Origin: Terriglobia bacterium
GTDB taxonomy: Bacteria > Acidobacteriota > Vicinamibacteria > Vicinamibacterales > CAVVIG01
Reading direction: 5' to 3'
DNA: 64,000 bases
NCBI GenBank assembly: GCA_020073005.1
Contig: JAIQFX010000010.1
Coordinates: 27,579-91,578, forward strand
Shown here: in pieces, positions 58,690 through 64,000 of the stretch
Position numbering within the stretch: position 1 is the first letter of the stretch
Layout: every line of letters starts with the position of its first letter
Notes under the pieces: model-generated
Databases searched by the model: none
What the model was told of the DNA's origin: nothing
Seen by the model: the letters and a program-made list of their open reading frames with translations, nothing else
Made by a program: the position numbers and the translations under genes

Positions 58690-60081
58690 CTAACACGGCT
58701 CCGTCTCTTCAGCGTGCGGATCGTGCCAGCCGTTCGCGCCCGCGATGATCGTCGCGGCCGACGCGGGTCCCCAGGTGCCCGGCTCGTATTCGGCGAGGGG
58801 AGCGGCCGCGCCGAGCACCGGATCGACGACGCGCCACGCGGCCTCGACGTTGTCGTCTCTCGTGAACAGCGTCGCGTCGCCGCGGATCGCGTCGCCCAGC
58901 AGCCGTTCGTACGGCGAGTGTTCGCCCGCGAGCAGATGACGGGCGACGAGCTCCACCGGCTCGCCGCGCATGTCGTCGCCCGGATGCTTGACGCGCGCGC
59001 CGAGCGAGATGACCACTTCCGGGCTGAGGCGGAAGCGGATGTAGTTCGGCGCCGCCGGCGCGACCGCATCGAAGATCGAGAGCGGCGCGTGCTTCAACGT
59101 GACGATCATTTCCGTGGCCGTGATCGGCAGGCACTTGCCGGCGCGGATGTAGAACGGCACGCCGGCCCACCGCCACGTGTCCACGTGCAGCCGCAGCGCG
59201 ACGAACGTCTCGACCTGTGAGAGCGGCGCCACGCCGGCCTCCGCGCGATAGCCGCGGAACTGGCCGCGCACGAGGTCGGCGGGATCCAGCGGACGCATCG
59301 CCCGGAACAGGCGCAGCTTTTCGGCGCGCATCGCCTCCGGGTCGTGGCCGGTCGGCGGGTCCATCGCCAGCAGCACGAGGATCTGCAGCAGATGGTTCTG
59401 CACCACGTCGCGGATGGCGCCGACCTCTTCGTAGAACCGGCCGCGGCCCTGCACGCCGAAATCCTCGGCCATCGTGATCTGGACGCTCTCGACGTAATTG
59501 CGATTCCAGATCGGCTCGAGGAAGGCGTTGGCGAAGCGGAAGTACAACAGATTCTGCACCGCCTCTTTCCCGAGATAGTGATCGATGCGGAAGACCGACG
59601 ATTCGGGGAAGACCTCGTGCAGCGCGCGGTTGAGCGCCTGCGCCGACGCGAGATCGCGCCCGAACGGTTTTTCGACGATGACGCGCGCGTCGGCGGCGCA
59701 GCCGGCGGCGGCGAGTCCCCGCACGACCGTGCCGAAGACGCTCGGCGCCACGGCGAGATAGTGCAGCGGCCGCGCGGCGCCGTTGAGCGCTTGCTTCAGC
59801 CGCGCGTAGGTCGAGGGATCGTTGTAGTCGCCGCCGACGTACGTGAGCCGCGCGGACAGCTTCGCGAACGCGTCCGCGTCGATGCCGCCATTGTGCGTCA
59901 CGCTGTCGCGCGCGCGCGCGCGCAACGTGTCCAGCGTCCAGCCTTCGCGGGCCATGCCGATGATCGGCATCTCCAGCTCGCCGCGCCGCATCATCGACTG
60001 CAAGGCGGGAAAGATCTTCTTGTAGGCGAGATCTCCGGTCGCGCCGAAGAACACGAACGCGTCCGCGCTGGATGTCGTCAT
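58690..60081 (-). CDS. zwf: Glucose-6-phosphate 1-dehydrogenase
   Basis: A 463-residue enzyme with [16 protein letters not shown] (nucleotide binding), the catalytic signature [14 protein letters not shown], and [19 protein letters not shown] in the substrate/dimer domain. It makes 6-phosphogluconolactone and NADPH, the step before the adjacent convergent gnd. Full length for the family. Confidence 0.96.
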   Translation of the reverse strand: MTTSSADAFVFFGATGDLAYKKIFPALQSMMRRGELEMPIIGMAREGWTLDTLRARARDSVTHNGGIDADAFAKLSARLTYVGGDYNDPSTYARLKQALNGAARPLHYLAVAPSVFGTVVRGLAAAGCAADARVIVEKPFGRDLASAQALNRALHEVFPESSVFRIDHYLGKEAVQNLLYFRFANAFLEPIWNRNYVESVQITMAEDFGVQGRGRFYEEVGAIRDVVQNHLLQILVLLAMDPPTGHDPEAMRAEKLRLFRAMRPLDPADLVRGQFRGYRAEAGVAPLSQVETFVALRLHVDTWRWAGVPFYIRAGKCLPITATEMIVTLKHAPLSIFDAVAPAAPNYIRFRLSPEVVISLGARVKHPGDDMRGEPVELVARHLLAGEHSPYERLLGDAIRGDATLFTRDDNVEAAWRVVDPVLGAAAPLAEYEPGTWGPASAATIIAGANGWHDPHAEETEPC

Positions 60082-60118
60082 CGTGCCGCCTCATGCTACA
60101 CCCCGCCTCAGTGCGATG

Positions 60119-60150
60119 GCGTGGCTGGTGGCTGGTGCCTGGTGGCTGGT
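60119..60150. repeat. Dispersed repeat family C
   Basis: Four imperfect GTGGCTGGT units (GGCGTGGCTGGTGGCTGGTG, CCTGGTGGCTGGTG) lie between zwf and the lipoprotein gene. Confidence 0.75.
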
Positions 60151-60166
60151 GTTGTAGACTCGCGAG

Positions 60167-60607
60167 GTGGTCGACGCGCGTTCACAGCGATCTCTCTTCG
60201 CCACACTGGTGATTACAGTCGCCGCGGCGCTCGCCGCGAGCGGCTGCCGCCGGCAGGCGCCTCCGCCGCCCAAGCCTGCCGAGCCGACGATCGCCTACCA
60301 CCAGCTCGGCTCCTGGTCGGGCCGCGGCAACCTGCAGACGGAGTCGTTCACCAGCGACACCGGCGCGCTGCGCGTGCGGTGGGAAACGACCGTGCAACCG
60401 GGCGACGCGGCGTCGCCAGCCCAGGGGGCTTTCAAAATCACCGCCCACAGCGCCATCAGCGGCCGCCCGCTCCAGGAGGTCGTGGACTCGGCCGGCGTCG
60501 GCAGCGGCGTCGGGTACGTCCAGCAGGACCCCCATGTTTTTTACGTGGTGGTCGATTCACGCCACGTGAATTGGAAGTTCACGGTGGAGGAAGCCGTCGT
60601 ATATTAG
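60167..60607 (+). CDS. Small lipoprotein of unknown function
   Basis: A 146-residue protein starting at GTG 60167 behind GAGG. The signal ends in the lipobox LAASGC (Cys27). After a Pro-rich linker there is a beta-rich domain (QLGSWSGRGNLQTESFTSDT, GALRVRWETTV, FYVVVDSRHVNWKFTVEEAV). It is 39 bp upstream of the molybdenum hydroxylase genes and could be part of that operon. No family is recognised. Confidence 0.75.
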   Translation: MVDARSQRSLFATLVITVAAALAASGCRRQAPPPPKPAEPTIAYHQLGSWSGRGNLQTESFTSDTGALRVRWETTVQPGDAASPAQGAFKITAHSAISGRPLQEVVDSAGVGSGVGYVQQDPHVFYVVVDSRHVNWKFTVEEAVVY

Positions 60608-60645
60608 TGATCGTCTCGGCAGGTCGGTTAACGGGAGGGAGAACG

Positions 60646-61260
60646 ATGGCCGAAGAGACCCCCGCACACGTTTCCCGTCGCAACTTCATCAAAGGTGTCG
60701 TCGCCGCAGGCGCGGTGGCTTCGACATCGTCGTATTTGTTCCGGACGACGACGCTGCACGGGCAGCCGTCGGCCGCCGGCGCCGTCGAGCGCCTGATCAC
60801 GCTCAACGTGAACGGCCAGGATCGCCGCGTGGACGTGCTGCCGCAGCAGACGCTGGCGATGACGCTGCGCTATTCGCTCGGCCTGACCGGCACGAAGATC
60901 GGCTGCGATCGCGCCGAGTGCGGCGCGTGCACCGTGCTCGTCGACGATGTGCCGCACTACTCGTGCTCGGTGCTCGCGCAGCGCGTGCGCGGCAAGAAGA
61001 TCGTCACGATCGAAGGCCTCGCCGATGCCGCGACCGGAAAGCTCCACGCGGTCCAGCAGGGCGTCGTCGACGAACAGGGCTTCCAGTGCGCGTTCTGCAT
61101 GCCCGGCTTCGTGATGGCGACCGTCGGCTACCTCAAGACGAATCCCAATCCGACCCGGCAGGAGCTCGCGCACGGCATCTCCGGCAATCTCTGCCGCTGC
61201 CAGGATTACGACAAGATTCTCACCGCGATGATGCGCGGCGCAGAGCTGATGCGAGGTTGA
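60646..61260 (+). CDS. Tat-exported [2Fe-2S] subunit of a xanthine-dehydrogenase-family enzyme
   Basis: I chose the ATG at 60646, behind GGGAGGGAG (204 residues). A twin-arginine signal (SRRNFIKGVVAAG) precedes a plant-type ferredoxin cluster (Cys87, Cys92, Cys95, Cys107; KIGCDRAECGACTVLV) and a second cluster domain (Cys148, Cys151, Cys183, Cys185; FQCAFCMPGF, NLCRCQDYDK). As in PaoABC, the Fe-S subunit carries the export signal for the assembled enzyme. It is followed 4 bp later by the Mo subunit gene. Confidence 0.92.
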   Translation: MAEETPAHVSRRNFIKGVVAAGAVASTSSYLFRTTTLHGQPSAAGAVERLITLNVNGQDRRVDVLPQQTLAMTLRYSLGLTGTKIGCDRAECGACTVLVDDVPHYSCSVLAQRVRGKKIVTIEGLADAATGKLHAVQQGVVDEQGFQCAFCMPGFVMATVGYLKTNPNPTRQELAHGISGNLCRCQDYDKILTAMMRGAELMRG

Positions 61261-61264
61261 CGCC

Positions 61265-63745
61265 ATGGCGAACACACTCATCGGCCAGAACTACTCGACA
61301 CCCGATCTCGTCGCGAAGGTCACCGGCCAGGCGAAGTACGCCGAGGACTATCGCGTCGACGGCATGCTCTTCTGCAAGCTGCTGCTGAGCCCGATGCCGC
61401 ACGCGCGCGTGAAGCGCATCGACGCGAGCAAGGCGCTCGCGATGCCCGGCGTGAAAGCCGTCCTCACCGCCGACGAGCTGCCCGCACCGGCCGACGTCGT
61501 GACGGATCTCGGCCAGCGCATCGCCGCCAACACGAAGGGCGAGAAGGCGCTGAGCAACGAGCCCGTGTATCAGGGCGAGCCCGTGCTCGCGGTCGCGGCC
61601 GTCGACGAGCTCACCGCGGCGGATGCACTCGAGAAGATCGACATCGAATTCGAGCCGCTGCCGTTCGCGGTCGATCCGGTCAAGAGCCTGCTGCCGGGCG
61701 GATCGAACGCGCGGCTCGAAGGCAACATCTGGGGCAAGCCGAAGCCGCCGACGCCAGGGCAGCCCGTGTCGCCGCCGGCGATCGAAGAGCTCAGGTGGAG
61801 CGACGCCGAAGCCGCCGAGTACGCGCAGGGCCGTTTGCCGATGGGCAAAACCCCGGACGAATGGACGCTCGGCGATCTCGACGCCGGTTTCAAGACCGCG
61901 GCGCTCGTCCTCGACGAAACGTTCGTGACGCCGAACACCAGCCACCAGACGCTCGAGCCGCGCACGGCGATGGCGTACTGGCAGAACGGCAAGCTGTACA
62001 TCCACTGCTCGACGCAGAGCACGGTGCAGACGGTCGGATCGTTCTCGCGCTGGCTGCACCTCGATCAGAAGGACATCGTCGTCGTCAGCGCGTACACCGG
62101 CGGCGGATTCGGCAGCAAGGCGACCGGCACGATCACGGCGATCATTCCGGCGCTGCTCTCGAAGAAACTGAACGGCGTGCCGGTGATGATGCGCATCGAT
62201 CGCGAGACCGAGCACGGCATCGGCGGCGCGCGTCCGAGCCTGCACGGCCGGATCAAGGCCGGCTTCGCGAAGGACGGCAAGATCACCGCGCTCGACATGT
62301 TCGTCGTCTGTGAGAACGGCCCGTACGAGCCCGTCGGCGATACGGCGCAGTCCGGTCGCATCGTGTCGTTGCTCTATCAGCCGCCCGCGATGCGGTGGCG
62401 CGGCGTCGCCGTACTGACCAACACGCCGCCGCGGCGCGCGCAGAGTCAGCCCGGCGGCATGCAGGGCATCACGCTGATGGAGCCCCTGCTCGCGAAAGCG
62501 GCGCGCAAGCTCGGCATCGATCAGGTTGCGATCCGCCGCATCAACGCGCCGGAAGGCAAGGCAAAGTTCGGTCCGGCGAATGCGCGCGGCCAGCGCGGGT
62601 ACGCGACGAGCGCGTTCATCAAGGAAGCGCTCGATCGCGGATCGGAAATGTTCCGCTGGGAAGCGCGCAAAGCGCAGGGCGGAAAGCGTCAGGGATCGAA
62701 AGTGCGCGGCTACGGCGTCTCGGTCAGCACGTTCGTCGCCGGCTCGGTGGGCTACGACGGCCTGTTCGTGATCAAACCGGACGGCCGCATGGCGATCCAG
62801 TCCGGCATCGGCAACCTCGGCACCGAATCGATGAGCGACTGCCATCGCGTCTCGGCCGAGCTCGTCGGCATGCCGTGGGAGAAGGTCGATCTCACGTGGG
62901 GCAACACGGGCAAGAACCTGCCGTGGAGCTGCGTGTCCGGCGGATCGCAGACGACGCACGCGCACACGCGCGCGGCGCACGCGGCGGGAATGGATGCGGT
63001 CAAGAAGCTGCAGGAGATCGCCGCGAAGGTTCACGGCGGACGGCCGGAGCAGTACACCGTCGCGAACGAGCGCGTCTCCGGCCCGGGCGGCAGCATGACG
63101 CTCGCGCAGGCGGCGCAGAAAGCGATCGAGCTCGGCGGCAAGTACGACGGTCACGAGCTGCCGGAGAACATCAACGCGTTTACCAAGACATCGGCCTCCG
63201 CGCTCGCGGGTCAGGGGTTGATGGGTGTCGCGCGCGACGCGTATCCGCACGACGGCGCGACGCATTCCTTCGTCGCCGGCTTCGCCGAAGTCGAGGTGGA
63301 CGTCGAGACGGGCAAGTACCACATCCTCGACTACCTCGCCGTCGCCGACGTCGGGACCATCATCCACCCTGCGGCGCTCGGCGGCCAGGTGCTCGGCCGC
63401 TCGATGCTCGGCATCGGCCACGCGATCGGCCAGCACTGGGTGTACGACCAGCACTACGGCCTCGCGGTAGCGAAGCGCTTCTATCAGAACAAGCCGCCGA
63501 CGATTCTCGACGCGCCGCAGAAGATGGCGTGGGACGCGTTGAACATTCCCGATCCCGAGACGCCGGTCGGGGCCCGCGGTATCGGCGAGCCGCCGGTCGC
63601 GGCGGGCTGCTGCGCGGTGTTGAACGCGATCGCCGATGCGCTCGGGGACGACGTGTTCAAGCGCGCGCCGGTGATGGTCGGAACGCTGATGGCTGCGCTG
63701 GACGCAGGACATGCGGTTCAAGAACCGTTGACGGCACACATCTGA
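61265..63745 (+). CDS. Molybdopterin-binding subunit of a xanthine-dehydrogenase-family hydroxylase
   Basis: An 826-residue large subunit without its own signal. The N-terminal aldehyde-oxidase a/b hammerhead is present (ARVKRIDASKALAMPGVKAV). Mo-cofactor motifs are AYTGGGFGSKATGTI, PRRAQSQPGGMQGI and GNLGTESMSD, and the catalytic Glu775 is in GARGIGEPPVAAG. The CO-dehydrogenase loop AYxCSFR is absent, so it is not a form I CO dehydrogenase. It hydroxylates an aldehyde or N-heterocycle in the periplasm (substrate unknown). Confidence 0.93.
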   Translation: MANTLIGQNYSTPDLVAKVTGQAKYAEDYRVDGMLFCKLLLSPMPHARVKRIDASKALAMPGVKAVLTADELPAPADVVTDLGQRIAANTKGEKALSNEPVYQGEPVLAVAAVDELTAADALEKIDIEFEPLPFAVDPVKSLLPGGSNARLEGNIWGKPKPPTPGQPVSPPAIEELRWSDAEAAEYAQGRLPMGKTPDEWTLGDLDAGFKTAALVLDETFVTPNTSHQTLEPRTAMAYWQNGKLYIHCSTQSTVQTVGSFSRWLHLDQKDIVVVSAYTGGGFGSKATGTITAIIPALLSKKLNGVPVMMRIDRETEHGIGGARPSLHGRIKAGFAKDGKITALDMFVVCENGPYEPVGDTAQSGRIVSLLYQPPAMRWRGVAVLTNTPPRRAQSQPGGMQGITLMEPLLAKAARKLGIDQVAIRRINAPEGKAKFGPANARGQRGYATSAFIKEALDRGSEMFRWEARKAQGGKRQGSKVRGYGVSVSTFVAGSVGYDGLFVIKPDGRMAIQSGIGNLGTESMSDCHRVSAELVGMPWEKVDLTWGNTGKNLPWSCVSGGSQTTHAHTRAAHAAGMDAVKKLQEIAAKVHGGRPEQYTVANERVSGPGGSMTLAQAAQKAIELGGKYDGHELPENINAFTKTSASALAGQGLMGVARDAYPHDGATHSFVAGFAEVEVDVETGKYHILDYLAVADVGTIIHPAALGGQVLGRSMLGIGHAIGQHWVYDQHYGLAVAKRFYQNKPPTILDAPQKMAWDALNIPDPETPVGARGIGEPPVAAGCCAVLNAIADALGDDVFKRAPVMVGTLMAALDAGHAVQEPLTAHI

Positions 63746-63748
63746 TTT

Positions 63749-63829
63749 GGTGACTGGTGGCTAGTGGCTGGTGACTGGAAAGAGCGGAGACTTCAAACTC
63801 CAGCCACCAGACACCAGCCACCAGTCACC
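63749..63829. repeat. Dispersed repeat family C as a large inverted repeat
   Basis: GGTGACTGGTGGCTAGTGGC and following bases (63749-63778) are matched in reverse orientation by a segment ending CACCAGCCACCAGTCACC (63800-63829). The two 30-nt arms can form a hairpin in the gap between the Mo- and FAD-subunit genes. Confidence 0.85.
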
Positions 63830-63849
63830 TGAAAAGGAGAGCACTTCCT

Positions 63850-64000
63850 ATGGCCGTCATCCACGACATCATCCCGGCGTTCGAGCTGTACCAGCCGGCG
63901 AGCATCGATGATGCGATCAAGCTGCTCGACAAGCACGGCGCCGACGCGCTGGTCTTGGCGGGCGGGCTCGACAGCATGGACTGGCTGAAGGATCGCCTCA
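63850..64000 (+). CDS. FAD-binding subunit of the molybdenum hydroxylase (N-terminus; runs off window)
   Basis: From the ATG at 63850 (AAAAGGAGAG upstream) the frame encodes AFELYQPASIDDAIKLLDKH and DALVLAGGLDSMDWLK and leaves the window. The pattern P-x-S-x-D-D-A-I-x-L-L and VLAGG matches the CoxM/FAD-binding domain of xanthine-dehydrogenase-family enzymes, completing the expected three-subunit set. Confidence 0.88.
   Translation, partial: MAVIHDIIPAFELYQPASIDDAIKLLDKHGADALVLAGGLDSMDWLKDRL

Noticed and set aside
61265..63745. Carbon-monoxide dehydrogenase large subunit
   Set aside because: The active-site loop AYxCSFR is absent; the equivalent region is PRRAQSQPGG, so a different substrate is likely.

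Overview
The window is high-GC DNA (mostly about 65-70% G+C) from a Gram-negative heterotroph, most likely an Acidobacteriota of the Vicinamibacteria type. This is an inference from the gene content: two Oar-like TonB receptors with carboxypeptidase-regulatory N-termini, an ADOP-type duplicated FtsX/MacB permease without its own ATPase, many Tat- and Sec-exported oxidoreductases, a cytochrome c fused to a copper monooxygenase-like domain, and small dispersed intergenic repeats. There is no rRNA, tRNA, integrase, transposase or CRISPR array that I can see.

Layout. 1-5000: trehalose-6-phosphate synthase fused to a membrane sensor-like N-terminus, a DUF5752 partner (partial), and exported envelope proteins. 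5060-12500: a Tat-exported amino-acid-oxidase-like flavoprotein whose fold order is circularly permuted, a 2OG-Fe(II) oxygenase, a B12-binding radical SAM enzyme, an ADOP permease and a DUF504 protein. 12650-21950: an Oar receptor, a putative exported metalloprotease, and an operon-like exported redox cluster (cytochrome/copper monooxygenase-like, unknown, cupin, cytochrome/PQQ propeller). 22000-26100: a lower-GC accessory patch with a lone PAS membrane protein, a DUF433 remnant, a rhodanese, a ParD antitoxin with a frameshifted ParE, and a GYD protein. 26180-35450: an apparent sigma-54 circuit (below). 35500-40730: a PAL-like propeller, an exported acetamidase/formamidase and a second Oar receptor. 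41200-43720: groES-groEL plus an unknown gene. 43750-52450: a tandem ABC exporter pair, a cupin, gamma-glutamyltransferase, an exordium-like protein and an esterase. 52500-55610: an internally deleted sirtuin, a second cytochrome/copper monooxygenase-like protein, and two truncated genes. 55640-60080: GlgX, 6-phosphogluconate dehydrogenase and G6P dehydrogenase. 60160-64000: a lipoprotein and a periplasmic molybdenum hydroxylase (Fe-S, Mo and partial FAD subunits).

The most interesting system is at 26180-35450. A GAF-GAF-AAA+-Fis sigma-54 activator is surrounded by three -24/-12 promoters (TGGC-N7-TTGC, one with CGGC) that point at an outer-membrane barrel gene, at a small NHLP-clan (nitrile-hydratase-leader-like) protein gene, and at a complete RND efflux operon. 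An 18-bp near-identical inverted-repeat site occurs twice, at distances suited to activator binding. A 21-bp tandem repeat lies between the two divergent promoters. I read this as a self-contained envelope or efflux response regulon. The regulatory logic is inference; the sequences are directly visible.

Other notable points are the circularly permuted DAO-fold protein, the two cytochrome-PHM-like proteins together with a PAL-like protein carrying the key PAL residues, the membrane-sensor/OtsA fusion, and a run of decayed genes (ParE, sirtuin, winged-helix/TPR regulator, SnoaL-like, DUF433). In several places dispersed repeats have been absorbed into coding sequence.
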